A stretch of 39,282 nucleotides of DNA. Origin: Holophagaceae bacterium (lineage in GTDB: Bacteria; Acidobacteriota; Holophagae; Holophagales; Holophagaceae). The notes below the pieces were generated by a model. It ran no database searches, was not told where the DNA came from, and worked only from the letters and a program-made list of their open reading frames with translations. The DNA lies in assembly GCA_009783055.1 (NCBI GenBank), contig WRHW01000015.1, forward strand, positions 1-39,282. Reading direction: 5' to 3'. Below, piece by piece: positions 7,462 to 17,300 of this stretch (positions are counted from its first letter, which is position 1; every line of letters starts with the position of its first letter). The translations under genes were made by a program, and so were the position numbers.

Positions 7462-8193
7462 TCACCTAAAATCCCATTTTCCCCGAACCGTCGGCAATTT
7501 CAGGGCAATAGCCAGCTTGTCTAAAAATGTATCGCGTGGCACTGTGACTGCGCCAAGTGCGTCTAGGTTTTCGTTTGGGAATTGTCCATCTATAAAGTGA
7601 AAACCCCATTTCCAAACTTGACTACAAAGTGCATTTAGCGCGGCTCTGGAAGCATAGTCCACCAAGCTAAACATGCTCTCGCCAAAAAATGCCGCGCCAA
7701 GCGAAACCCCGTAGAGGCCGCCTACAAGCTCTTTATCAAGCCATACTTCCACAGAATGTGCATAACCTGCCCGATGAAGGTCTTTATAAGCACTGATCAT
7801 GCTCTTTGTTATCCAAGTTCCACTCTGGCCTTTTCGAGGGACTTCTGAACACTGAAACATTATTTGCTCAAATTCTGTATCCATAGTTACTTGAAAGGGA
7901 ATTCGATTTATCGCTCGCAAGGTTCTCTTTGAAAAATGCACCTCCCCCGGCAATAATAAAGCCCTTTCTATTGGTGACCACCACATGATAGGGTCGCTAT
8001 GGCCAAACCAAGGAAAGAGTCCTTGGGAATATGCAAGCAACAGTCGCTCAATGCACAGGTCTCCGCCGATGGCAAGTAGACCATTTGTATCTGATTCCCG
8101 AGGGTCAGGAAAAATGAGTGTGTTGGATAGGCGATAGATGGGCAAAGCTATAGTTTTGGCAAAAGGAAAAAAAAGGTTTGCTGGTGAACTCAA
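7462..8193 (-). CDS. aat: Leucyl/phenylalanyl-tRNA--protein transferase
   Basis: Aat transfers Leu or Phe from its tRNA to the N terminus of proteins with basic N termini, marking them for ClpAPS degradation (bacterial N-degron pathway). The 243-residue product carries the family landmarks: LIFPDPRESDTNGLLAIGGDL, YSQGLFPWF, IMWWSPIERALL, then HSVEVW, GGLYGVSLGAAFFGESMFS and FHFIDGQFPNENLDALGA. The frame opens with a TTG whose last bases overlap the stop of the spoIID-like gene (TTGA). No ATG is available before the conserved core, so the TTG is kept and coupling to the upstream gene is likely. Confidence 0.93.
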   Translation of the reverse strand: MSSPANLFFPFAKTIALPIYRLSNTLIFPDPRESDTNGLLAIGGDLCIERLLLAYSQGLFPWFGHSDPIMWWSPIERALLLPGEVHFSKRTLRAINRIPFQVTMDTEFEQIMFQCSEVPRKGQSGTWITKSMISAYKDLHRAGYAHSVEVWLDKELVGGLYGVSLGAAFFGESMFSLVDYASRAALNALCSQVWKWGFHFIDGQFPNENLDALGAVTVPRDTFLDKLAIALKLPTVRGKWDFR

Positions 8194-10319
8194 TTTTGAA
8201 TTGCTTGTATTGATATACCTTTGTAGTAATGCTTTAGGATTTGATCAAAGGTATAGCCCTCCAGTGCCATGCCGTAGGCCCCGGTCTGATCCATGCCTAC
8301 CCCATGCCCCCAACCTCGTCCATAAAAAATAAACTTGCGATTTGGAGCCTCGCCCGTGGTTATATACCTGAATACGTTGTCCCTCAGATTTAGCGCACCC
8401 CTAATCCTCATACCTGTAAACCGATGAGACTTGTTATCCCGATCCCTGACTATCATTTCTACCACTCTCCCATTTTCATTGTGCTTTAGCTCGATGGTTC
8501 GCAGGCTTCGCACGGCTGTTCTTGAGCGCAACGAAGCTAGCACTTCGGCTTCGGTCATTTCTACCTTCCAATGGGCAGTTACGTTGTAGCGGTCGTAGCT
8601 CGCACCATCAGGGTCTAGTCGCCTCACAAAAAGCCGAGAGCCTCCATCTTGGTTAATCCATTTCACTCTGTCTCCAACCTGCACATCTACTTGGCTTACC
8701 ATGCGTAAAAACCCACCTGGATATTCCTCCAGTATTAGTAATGGCGTTCCCAACTTTAACGGAGTTGGCCCCATCCTCTGTGGCCTCACCTGGCCATCCA
8801 ATAACAACGTGCCTTCCTGGGGGTCGAATGGCTCTAGCTCATGCCACATTCTGCCCAATGCTTGCAAGGCATCTAAGGTAGATACTTTGACAGCTCTCCA
8901 CTGCATGGGGGTGATAATACCCCGCCTTGTTAAAAAGCCTGCCAAGATTTGATCTTGCGCCGGCACTGTTGCGTTTTGAAGAAAGTAGGTTGCATCTAGT
9001 GGCCGCTCAATACCACTTATTACTCTGTCGAACTGAAGAATCTTTGCCATCCAAATATATATCTGAATACCATCTGTAGGCGGGGAGTTGGGGGCAGGTA
9101 GCTTAAATCTTTTTGTAAGGAATGTCAAAAATTGCCGAAAGTCTTCGGCCTTGTAGCTGGCTGACATCCTGCCTGGTTCCAAGCTGTTTGCTGTTAGTAG
9201 TCCTTCTGCCAGCATTCGGGCGATTTCCCAAGATAGCCATGACTGGTCGTCTGCAGGAGCCGAAATGCCTTTATAGGATAGTGTTTTGGGCTTGTCAGGA
9301 TAATTTGATACGCCTTTTAGATATGAGAAAGCCCCCCCAAAGACGTATGTATTGTCAACTGTTGCACCGCCTCCTGTGGCCATAAAGAGTGCTTGGATTG
9401 GTCTCCCATTCAGCGTGGCAATAAGTCCCCTAGTTTCTTCCACTGCGCGGTCGGTGAGGCTCTGTTCGCCATCCTTGCCACCATATACCTGATCTAATGG
9501 CGTATCCAGCAAGTCAAAGCCGTCCTTTGAGCGTTTTCCTAGATTTGCATAGGCATAAGTCCTTGCCGCTACTGCCTGGGCTTTGAGAGCTTCAATAGAA
9601 GGAAAAGCCCAAGCCCCCATTTCTTTAGGCACCACGCCCCGTAGATAGGATTCCATATCCAGAGTATTTATTAGGCTCAAGCGATTTTGTGCATTGGGAT
9701 ATATATCTATCCTGCCTCTGTAGCCTCCCTTGCCCTCTATTGTTGATATTCCCTGATTGGGCTTTAGCATCACTCCATCAGATGGTAGGGCTATTCGCTC
9801 ATATTTTTCTGTGATTCCATACAGCCCGCCTCTGCTATTTTTTGCGTTTAGTGCTTTTTTTTCGGATGTAACCCACAGCTCGTAAAAGCCAGCATCTATG
9901 AGCTTTTGCAATAATACGTCTGCATCCTCTACTGTAGGGAATGAACCCAATAACACACGCCATGTATCTCCATCTGGCCACCGTAAACACTCTGGTGATT
10001 CCCCCAGCCTTTTGATTTTCTGAACCAGTCCGTCTGCCTCCTGCTTAATTAGCGGTGGGCCTATCTGGATGCGATATTCATCTGTGGAAGTAATGTTTCC
10101 CCTTGTATCCAGCCATATTCTAAGTCGTTCACCACTGCGAAGTTGGATAAGCGTCTTTCCAGCCTTGTTACAGACTGCCCCCCCGCCTTCTAGACTTATA
10201 ACATGCTCAATTGCAGTGAGGCTGAGACCAACCTTTATGTTGGGATTTTTCTGCGCTACGAGGGTATTAGCCTGCAGAAATATTGATGAGGCGATAAGGA
10301 AACGAAATAGAATAGTCAT
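8190..10319 (-). CDS. SpoIID/LytB-like protein with SPOR-like region and large insertion
   Basis: This is a 709-residue exported protein; residues 1-22 look like a signal peptide. A region around 115-155 (WRVLLGSFPTVEDADVLLQKL) resembles a SPOR peptidoglycan-binding repeat. SpoIID-type motifs follow: DMESYLRGVVPKEMGAWAFPSIEALKAQAVAARTYAYAN (about 221-259) and ATGGGATVDN (about 314-323). The characteristic end motif GRGWGHGVGMDQTGAYGMA comes only at about 667-685. Roughly 300 residues of unassigned sequence separate the two halves, much more than in compact SpoIID proteins. SpoIID is a lytic transglycosylase in spore formers, while related proteins occur in non-spore-formers. A cell-wall remodelling role is inferred. 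The stop overlaps the aat start. Confidence 0.85.
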   Translation of the reverse strand: MTILFRFLIASSIFLQANTLVAQKNPNIKVGLSLTAIEHVISLEGGGAVCNKAGKTLIQLRSGERLRIWLDTRGNITSTDEYRIQIGPPLIKQEADGLVQKIKRLGESPECLRWPDGDTWRVLLGSFPTVEDADVLLQKLIDAGFYELWVTSEKKALNAKNSRGGLYGITEKYERIALPSDGVMLKPNQGISTIEGKGGYRGRIDIYPNAQNRLSLINTLDMESYLRGVVPKEMGAWAFPSIEALKAQAVAARTYAYANLGKRSKDGFDLLDTPLDQVYGGKDGEQSLTDRAVEETRGLIATLNGRPIQALFMATGGGATVDNTYVFGGAFSYLKGVSNYPDKPKTLSYKGISAPADDQSWLSWEIARMLAEGLLTANSLEPGRMSASYKAEDFRQFLTFLTKRFKLPAPNSPPTDGIQIYIWMAKILQFDRVISGIERPLDATYFLQNATVPAQDQILAGFLTRRGIITPMQWRAVKVSTLDALQALGRMWHELEPFDPQEGTLLLDGQVRPQRMGPTPLKLGTPLLILEEYPGGFLRMVSQVDVQVGDRVKWINQDGGSRLFVRRLDPDGASYDRYNVTAHWKVEMTEAEVLASLRSRTAVRSLRTIELKHNENGRVVEMIVRDRDNKSHRFTGMRIRGALNLRDNVFRYITTGEAPNRKFIFYGRGWGHGVGMDQTGAYGMALEGYTFDQILKHYYKGISIQAIQN

Positions 10320-10383
10320 GCAATTAGAATAGCAGTATTTATGCCATTAGTCAGCGAGAGTTGCTACGAAACGTGACAACAAC

Positions 10384-10905
10384 CTACATGCCATTATCCC
10401 TTGTTTTTGCGTACAGTAAGGCGTTATATACGCGCCCATATTTGGTAACGTGCTTGTTGAGCTTGCCCTCCAAAATAAAGCCATTTTTTTCTAATATCCT
10501 AGCCGAAGGTTTGTTTTCCTCTATCGTCATCGCCTGTAGGCGCAAAAATTTTAGGTTCGAAAATACATGGCAAATAAAAATACCAGTAGCAATGGTAGCC
10601 AATCCCTTTCCCCAAAAAGGTTCCCCCAGCCAATATCCAATTTCTGCTGTTTGGTAGTGGATGTCTGCAAGTGGGTTCAAACCGATGCCTCCAATGAATT
10701 TGCCTTGCCACTCAATGGCAAAATTGTGTGGCTCTAAATCCATCCCGACCATTGCTATCCAACTGTCTGCCGAATCAAGAGTATAGGGATATGGAAAGCG
10801 GTTTTGGAGATATTTGCTGACATTAAAATTATTGGCCAGTTCTACCAAGGCCTCTCTGTCGCCCAGACTGTATGGTCGAAGCAGAATATTTCCGTCCGTC
10901 AGCAT
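10384..10905 (-). CDS. GNAT-family N-acetyltransferase (RimJ/RimL-like)
   Basis: This 173-residue protein matches the RimJ/RimL-type GNAT layout. It opens with LLRPYSLGDREALVELANN, then NFAIEWQGKFIGGIGLNPL and AEIGYWLGEPFWGKGLATIA, the last carrying the acetyl-CoA binding signature. It continues with EENKPSARILEKNGFILEGKLNKHVTKYGRVYNALLYA. Such enzymes acetylate protein N termini or small molecules; the substrate cannot be told here. The start is an ATG. It sits 53 bp after the S9 peptidase and 64 bp before the SpoIID-like gene on the same strand, so co-transcription is possible. Confidence 0.88.
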   Translation of the reverse strand: MLTDGNILLRPYSLGDREALVELANNFNVSKYLQNRFPYPYTLDSADSWIAMVGMDLEPHNFAIEWQGKFIGGIGLNPLADIHYQTAEIGYWLGEPFWGKGLATIATGIFICHVFSNLKFLRLQAMTIEENKPSARILEKNGFILEGKLNKHVTKYGRVYNALLYAKTRDNGM

Positions 10906-10958
10906 TGTTGGCCTTCTGGAATAAAGCTAATCAAGATGGTAATTGCTTTTAAGCTACA

Positions 10959-13028
10959 TCAATAGGCTTGGTTTTTTATCATGTCCTCAGTTTTCCATGG
11001 AGCCTTTCCGCCTCCTAGCCACTGATGAAACCACTCCAGATGCGAGTTGTAGTAAACTGGCATTGATTTAAGATCATCTGGCCAATGACCATCATTTTTG
11101 AACAGAATCAGGCGACTAGGTACATTCATCAACTGAAGGTCGGTAAAAAACTGGAGACTCTGGGTATATGGCACGCGGTAGTCGCGCTCACCTGTGATAA
11201 CCAGGCATGGAGTTTTGTAGTTTTTGACATTACTTGATGGGCTTCTTTCCTCGTAAACTTTTGGATTATTCCATGGTGTACCAGGAATATCTTCTTGTGG
11301 AAACCAAAGTTCTTCTGTCGTTCCGTGCATTGACCTCAGATCGTAAACGCCCATCATCGCCGCAAGTGCTTTGAAGGGAGTTTTCTGGCCTTCTAGCCAC
11401 ATCATCGCATAGCCGCCCCAACTCCAGCCCATTGCTCCCATTCGCTCTTCATCAACATACGACAATTTGGACAAATGGTTTGCCACGCTAATAATATCTG
11501 TCATTACTTTTCCATTCCAATCACCGCTAATAGCGTCTGTAAACGCCTGGCCATATCCAGTTGATCCATGCGGATTTGGAAAAGCTACTACATAACCTGC
11601 ACCTGGATAAACCTGCCAGTCGCCCCTAAAGCTATCTGTCCACTGCATTTGGGGGCCGCCGTGAACATTCATTATCAATGGATATTTTTTGCTGGAATCA
11701 AATCCGTGGGGTTTGACTATAAATACATGTATGTCCTTGCCTGCGGCACCCCTTACCCATATTTCTTCTGCTGGCCTAAAGTCAACTTCATTTGTCAGTG
11801 CAGAATTAAAACTTGTCACCTGCTTGATTGCCTTTGATGTTGTGCTGAACGAATAGAGTTCAACTGGCTCACCAACGGTAGTGGATGTGTAGTAGATTGT
11901 CGTTTGGTCGGGACTGACTTGATATTCTCTGATTGTCTTCCCTTCAATTATCCGTGATATTCTCCCGCTGGCTACATCTACATTGCACAGTGGTGTGCGT
12001 CCTTTTTCATGCACGGTAAAAAATATTGACTTGGAATCAGATGCCCACTTTGGATTTTCCACCCAGTTATCTATCGACTCTGTCAGGATTTTTTCCACCA
12101 TCGTTTGTCGATTAATAACCGCAAGCCTAAACCTATCGCTCTCTGCTCCTGGGCGCTTTTGAAGCCTGTACGCTATCCACTTCCCATCAGGGCTATAGAT
12201 TGGATCGCCATCAAAGGCTTTGTTGCTGGTAATCTGGCGTGGTTTGCGGTCGCCGTCTACATTAACCAAAAAGAGATCCTGATTTGTCGATGTAGCAGTT
12301 ACGGAATCTGCGTTGGTGACGACACATATTTCCTTACCATCAGGACTGACGCTAAAAGTTTGCCCATAGGCGGGGTAGTCCATCTTTCCGGATGTGAGTG
12401 CTTCTACGCCTCCACCAAAGGTGACGCGGAACATGTGGGTATATTGAAAATCACGCCATGAATCCCAATGTCGCTCTAGTAGCCCGTCTGCCAAGTGAGC
12501 CTGCACCGGACCGCTAGATAATTTATTAAGATATTCTGAGTTTTTAGCACCGTCCGCTCCAGCCTCTGGGAAAACCGAAGCTGTAAATATAGCTTGGTTG
12601 CCAGAGGGCAGAAGCACGGGCGATCCAATTCCTGGTGCAAAAGATGTAAGTCGTTTTGCTTCCCCACCACTTAGGTCTATAGACCACAGTTGTAACCCTG
12701 CTTCTCGGTTAGAACTAAAGTACATTGTTTTTCCATCGCTCGACCAAAATGGCGAAAAATTGGATCTGTCCGAATGGGTTATCTGCCTACATTCACCATT
12801 GACTGTGTTTACCAACCAGATATTCACACTCCGTTTTGATGCCTTGAGGTCCTGAGTCGATACTTGGAGGAGCATTTTTGTGCCATCAGGGCTTAGGGAT
12901 AACCCCGATAGGCCTTTCAAACGGTAGAGGTCTTCAATTGCAACCGCCCTTTTGCTCTGCGAAAAACAAGGAATGCCAGCCAGCAAAATTGCAATAGCCA
13001 TACTGGAATACTTAATTGAAAATGACAT
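10959..13028 (-). CDS. S9-family (prolyl oligopeptidase-type) secreted peptidase
   Basis: This is a 689-residue exported serine peptidase; residues 1-24 look like a signal peptide. Residues about 35-420 contain repeated SPDG/SSDGK-type blades of a beta-propeller (PD40/WD40-like). The C-terminal alpha/beta hydrolase domain has NVHGGPQ (about 454-460), the nucleophile in GWSWGGYAM (Ser536), the acid in TGERDYRVPYTQS (Asp616) and the base in KNDGHWP (His648). This is the acylaminoacyl-peptidase/DPP branch of S9, likely working on short peptides in the periplasm. A strong Shine-Dalgarno, AAGGAGG (13036-13042), precedes the ATG. It may start a five-gene operon running to the DUF2520 gene. Confidence 0.93.
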   Translation of the reverse strand: MSFSIKYSSMAIAILLAGIPCFSQSKRAVAIEDLYRLKGLSGLSLSPDGTKMLLQVSTQDLKASKRSVNIWLVNTVNGECRQITHSDRSNFSPFWSSDGKTMYFSSNREAGLQLWSIDLSGGEAKRLTSFAPGIGSPVLLPSGNQAIFTASVFPEAGADGAKNSEYLNKLSSGPVQAHLADGLLERHWDSWRDFQYTHMFRVTFGGGVEALTSGKMDYPAYGQTFSVSPDGKEICVVTNADSVTATSTNQDLFLVNVDGDRKPRQITSNKAFDGDPIYSPDGKWIAYRLQKRPGAESDRFRLAVINRQTMVEKILTESIDNWVENPKWASDSKSIFFTVHEKGRTPLCNVDVASGRISRIIEGKTIREYQVSPDQTTIYYTSTTVGEPVELYSFSTTSKAIKQVTSFNSALTNEVDFRPAEEIWVRGAAGKDIHVFIVKPHGFDSSKKYPLIMNVHGGPQMQWTDSFRGDWQVYPGAGYVVAFPNPHGSTGYGQAFTDAISGDWNGKVMTDIISVANHLSKLSYVDEERMGAMGWSWGGYAMMWLEGQKTPFKALAAMMGVYDLRSMHGTTEELWFPQEDIPGTPWNNPKVYEERSPSSNVKNYKTPCLVITGERDYRVPYTQSLQFFTDLQLMNVPSRLILFKNDGHWPDDLKSMPVYYNSHLEWFHQWLGGGKAPWKTEDMIKNQAY

Positions 13029-13052
13029 GTGAGTACCTCCTTGATTCTGAAT

Positions 13053-13080
13053 ATTCTATACCAGTTGTAGCAATTTCCAA
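13053..13080 (-). promoter_or_regulatory. Candidate promoter for the S9 peptidase operon
   Basis: On the - strand TTGGAA (13080 to 13075) and TAGAAT (13058 to 13053) are 16 bp apart, giving a start near 13046, just ahead of the Shine-Dalgarno at 13042-13036. The rest of the 233-bp divergent gap (13029-13261) shows no gene I can support. Confidence 0.4.
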
Positions 13081-13261
13081 AAGCCATGGAGTGCCCGGTT
13101 CTGCTTGGATCAATTGCCTCGAAACATTAAAATTCAATGAAGGTTTTGAAACCAGCTCAATTGGAATATAATTAAATTCTGTGTTTTTGCACCTCGCCCC
13201 GTTGCGCATATATTTTCGATAATCTGGTTCGTTTTGCTATCCACTCACATCTTTATTACCA

Positions 13262-14371
13262 ATGAGTAAACTCCCACTAATAGTTATTTGTTCCCTGTTG
13301 AGTGCCTCCCTAGGTGCCCAAACACAGCCATTTTTTTATAAGGGTCAAACCTATGGATCTGAATCCCAGTTTAACCCGCTCTATTCGTTTCTCAATTACA
13401 CTCTGGACACACTACAGGTGCCGAAGAGCTTTGATGACGAGGATTTAGCTTCGCGTTGGAGAGAAGTTAGATGGAATTTGGGGCACCCCAGAGCGGCAAT
13501 CGAAATGGAGGGCGGCTGGTCTCGGTTTATCAACCGTCAGATTTTCCCGTACCGCTTTACCGAAAAGGACTGGATTCCAAACTATACGCTTCATTTATTA
13601 GGCGGTGGCATGACTTGGCGAAAAAACGCTGAGTGGTTTGAAAGCCATAATTTCCCTATGCCTAGACTGACTTCTTTTTTAATTATTTCTGCCGCAGAAC
13701 TGTTTCAGGAGGTTGTAGAAAAAAAATCCACCTGGCATGATGACGAAATCGCTGATGTGTATTTGTTTAGGCCAGCAGGCATCCTTCTCTACGCTTGGGA
13801 CCCTTTTGCGCGCTTTGCCGCAGATACACTTCGGCTTCAATCATGGGGCTACCAGCCTATGTATGCCTTTGATTGGGAGCGGGAAAGTGGGCGTAAGGGA
13901 AGGATTGTAAATGTCGGAGAAAATTTTATAGTTCGCCCCAACTTGTTTAGAACTGAGGGCATTAGGCCGTTTGTGTTTTTTGGAATGACAAACCTGTTTG
14001 GATTTTCACACAAAGCAAGCTCAACTGATAGTATTTCTTGGGGCTTGGGCGGAGCTATGCTACAGGCCAAGCCTGAAGAAATAAGGCTTTCGGGGGGTAT
14101 TTTTTGGGACAGAAATGACAGCTTACTTGCTTCCTTAGTGTTTAATGGGACAGATAATCTTGCAGTTAGGCTGAATGTCCACCCTGGAGTAATATTTGGC
14201 AGGAGTGCTTGGAGCCCTGGCGTTTATGTTGGCCTTGGAGATAAATTTAAGGATGTAAATTTTGGCGTTACGCTTAAGTATTCGCCTCTTGGGGTCGCAG
14301 GAGGTAGGTGGACAAAGTTAGCTAGAGAGGACTCTGCTTCAGAAACATCGATGATACGGAGATACCCATAA
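13262..14371 (+). CDS. Predicted outer-membrane protein, family uncertain
   Basis: This is a 369-residue exported protein with a signal peptide (MSKLPLIVICSLLSASLGAQ). It is rich in aromatic residues and has alternating strands such as IRPFVFFGMTNLFGF, ISWGLGGAMLQ, LAVRLNVHPGVIFG and VNFGVTLKYSPLG, which suggest an outer-membrane beta-barrel. The middle (HLLGGGMTWRKNAEW ... FLIISAAELFQEVVE ... DDEIADVYLFRPAGILLY) loosely recalls DUF3943-type proteins, but the match is not firm. There is no C-terminal Phe. It is transcribed away from the S9 peptidase and converges on the bamA-like gene, with 19 bp between the stops. Confidence 0.7.
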   Translation: MSKLPLIVICSLLSASLGAQTQPFFYKGQTYGSESQFNPLYSFLNYTLDTLQVPKSFDDEDLASRWREVRWNLGHPRAAIEMEGGWSRFINRQIFPYRFTEKDWIPNYTLHLLGGGMTWRKNAEWFESHNFPMPRLTSFLIISAAELFQEVVEKKSTWHDDEIADVYLFRPAGILLYAWDPFARFAADTLRLQSWGYQPMYAFDWERESGRKGRIVNVGENFIVRPNLFRTEGIRPFVFFGMTNLFGFSHKASSTDSISWGLGGAMLQAKPEEIRLSGGIFWDRNDSLLASLVFNGTDNLAVRLNVHPGVIFGRSAWSPGVYVGLGDKFKDVNFGVTLKYSPLGVAGGRWTKLAREDSASETSMIRRYP

Positions 14372-14390
14372 ACAACTATTGTCTTGTGCC

Positions 14391-17300
14391 CTAGAACTGT
14401 ATCCCAGCCGAAACAAGGAAGTTTGTTAATCTAGTCCTCTTTGTATAATTGGTATATATATCTCCATCAGTTTTGCCAAGCACTTGCCTGACATCCCAAG
14501 CGTATTCCATTTTTATCGGAAATCCACCTAATCGGAGAATCAAACCAGTGCCTGCTGAGGTTCTCCAGTGTGGGAATGGTGAAAGAAATGAACTGGATTG
14601 AGATACTTCTCTAATTCTGTTGTATACCTCGCCCGAATCAACAAACAATTCTCCCCATATCCACTCACCAATTACCGGTAAAGGAAATCTGTAGTCCAGA
14701 TTAACTATGGCAATACCCTGTCCTCCAATAGGAGCCATGCGATATCTTTGGCTACCCTCATCATCGGTTATTGGGTTGTAGGGAAAGGTCTTTTCTCTTT
14801 CAAAAATTGCACTGAAGGGTCCTAGTTGATCCGGTTCAATTCCACGATGAGAATTTGGCCCCCCTCCAAAAAAACGTTCTGAAAGTGGCATCTCTAGCGA
14901 TGAACTCGCTGTCGGACGGGCGGCCCCCAGCCTGGTAGCCAAACTTAATACACCGTACTTGGCACCTAGCCCAATTGGATAGTTCCAAGCGTATCTTAGG
15001 TCTGCTTTAATAAAACTGCTATTTGCACTCGTGCCAAGAGTTTGTAGAGCAACATCAAATTGAATGACAGCTATGCTACCCCGCCTTGGATCGAATGGGT
15101 TATCTCTGGTGTCTCTAACGAATTGAATAAATGGGATTGATAATATTGAACGATTAGGCGACCTTACTTGATCCTGCATCTCGCTGGCATCCGGCCCATT
15201 AACTCCAACATTTTCAAATCTGTATCCAAACCTGAATGTTCGGTGATCATTTTTTTTATCTCTCAAATGCCATTCCAGACTCGTTGTATATCTTCGGTGA
15301 AAGATTAGGTAGACGTTTTGACGTTCTTTGATAAAGGCGACTTCGCCCCTCCATAGTGCTCTGTTTCCTAGTCTTTTTCCAACTATTCCCGTTGGAAGCC
15401 AAGGGTCAGTATATCCCATGCTGTATGTATCTAAAGAACGGCTTGGATCACCTGTAGAAAAAATCCGTCTCAGGGTTGAGCTGTTGATGGTGCCGTCACC
15501 CGCCCTGATGTTGAAATCCATTGTTCGGGCTTTCCCCAACATATTTATCTTTTGTGCTCCAAGACCAAATTGGTAGCCAACGGATCTGTCGTAGCTAAAT
15601 GAATTACTAAAGTTCCACACTGGCCTTTCAGACAGCCTGAACATCATGTCGCCTGGTTGCCAGCGACTGGGATCTGAGCCATCCAGAGCTTCTCTTAGTG
15701 TCACTACATCTACACTTCGAAAGATGCCAAAGCTACCTAATTCAGCCCTGGTAGCAGTAATTCGGGAAAGAACAAGAGGTCTACCAAACCACATTCGCTC
15801 TTGGTCAGTGGTTTGACTGTCTGGGGGGCGCATAATACCTCGAATAAATTCTGCTCGAGTGTTTTCTGCACCTTGGATCACTATCCTCCGCAACTGTTCA
15901 AATTGTTGTTCAGGCACAGTTATTATCACTTTTTTGCCGCTATTTTCCATGTCCACTGGTTTGGCATCAACCCTTGGAGACACCGCTCCTTCAGATGCCA
16001 AAGCCTGCCGTATTACTGAAACTAGTTCTGCGATGTGAATGGGGACAAATGGATTTGGGGTAAGCATTTTTAAGTAGGTGACATTATCTTCCTGGCTCCA
16101 TTGGATAGGTCCTATTATCCAGTTTTTTTGAGTTGGCTGAAAATCAAATTGTGAGACACCCGCGTTTTTAGAAATTTTCTCGTCAAAAAATTTCAACACC
16201 TCTTTTAGGATTTCATCTCTGTGCTCAGAGACGTCTATTACAATATTTATTTCTTTCAGTTCTTGGTACTCGCCCTCGATAGCTGAAATATTTAGTTCCG
16301 TTCTCCCTTTGTTTACTTCTCCCCACTCTGTAAATATTTGTTTGTCTGGATATCCTTTAATTATGTAATGATTTTCTGCCAATGTTTTGCTGAGAGAAGC
16401 AAATTCTGTAGTTGCTTTGTGACTTCCGGAGAAATAATTATCAATTTCATTTTTGGCTTCTGCTAATAATTTGGTTGGTTTATGGCCATCTTTTTCAGTT
16501 AACACTGTCTTTGATACTCTAAGAAGGTCTGCTTCTTTGAAGTTATAAACAAGATGTTTTTGTACTATTCCATTAATTGAATTTAAGTCTGTTTCACTAC
16601 GCATGACCTTTGTGAAAGGGCGACCTTCATCGTGGTATTTGCCAGCCAGTCTGCGTCTTGCCTCCTCGAGCAAGTCTTCTCCAAATCTATCAACACTCGG
16701 CAAGTTTAATATTTTTTTTAGCTGTCCTTTTCTCATTTTAGTGCCAGTAACCCCCAGCCGCACAACTGGCCCCGCATTAATTTCGATACTGAGTTTTTCG
16801 CTATTTTCTCTTGAAAATATTGCCTTGGCATAAAAATGCCCCTTTTTTGCAAATCGTCTGTTCAGCCTATTAACGATATTACGCTGTACCTCGCTTGGCC
16901 AATTTTTTTGTTTTTCCACGAGGCTTTTCAGCAATTTGTCGAGTTCATTTTGGATCGATTTTGGGTCTAACAGACCGAAGTTGCTATCTGAAGAGATTTC
17001 TAATTTATTAATCAAATTAGTCTGTCTAACTGTAATCCTCACTTCAATACTTTCGCCGTTTTTTGTTCTGACAATCTCAGCTCTGGAATTCGGATAACCC
17101 CAAGCATCAAGCCAAGATTCGGCTCTTCTTTCCCAAGCATCTATTGCATAATTGCCTATCCTCGTGCCTTTTCTTATGTCTTGTAGCCAAGGTTGCACTC
17201 TCTTTTTTAGCTCAGCTGGTACTACAATATTAATTGACTTCAATTTTGGCCAAGGGACTATTGTCAGGAATAGTACGTTTTTGCCCTCATGCCCTACTAT

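Noticed and set aside
10550-10560. GGTTCGAAAA, like a tRNA T-loop
   Set aside because: It lies within the GNAT coding sequence and no cloverleaf can be built around it.
13012-13209. 65-codon open frame on the - strand upstream of the S9 peptidase
   Set aside because: It overlaps the S9 start, promoter and Shine-Dalgarno, and has no recognisable features.
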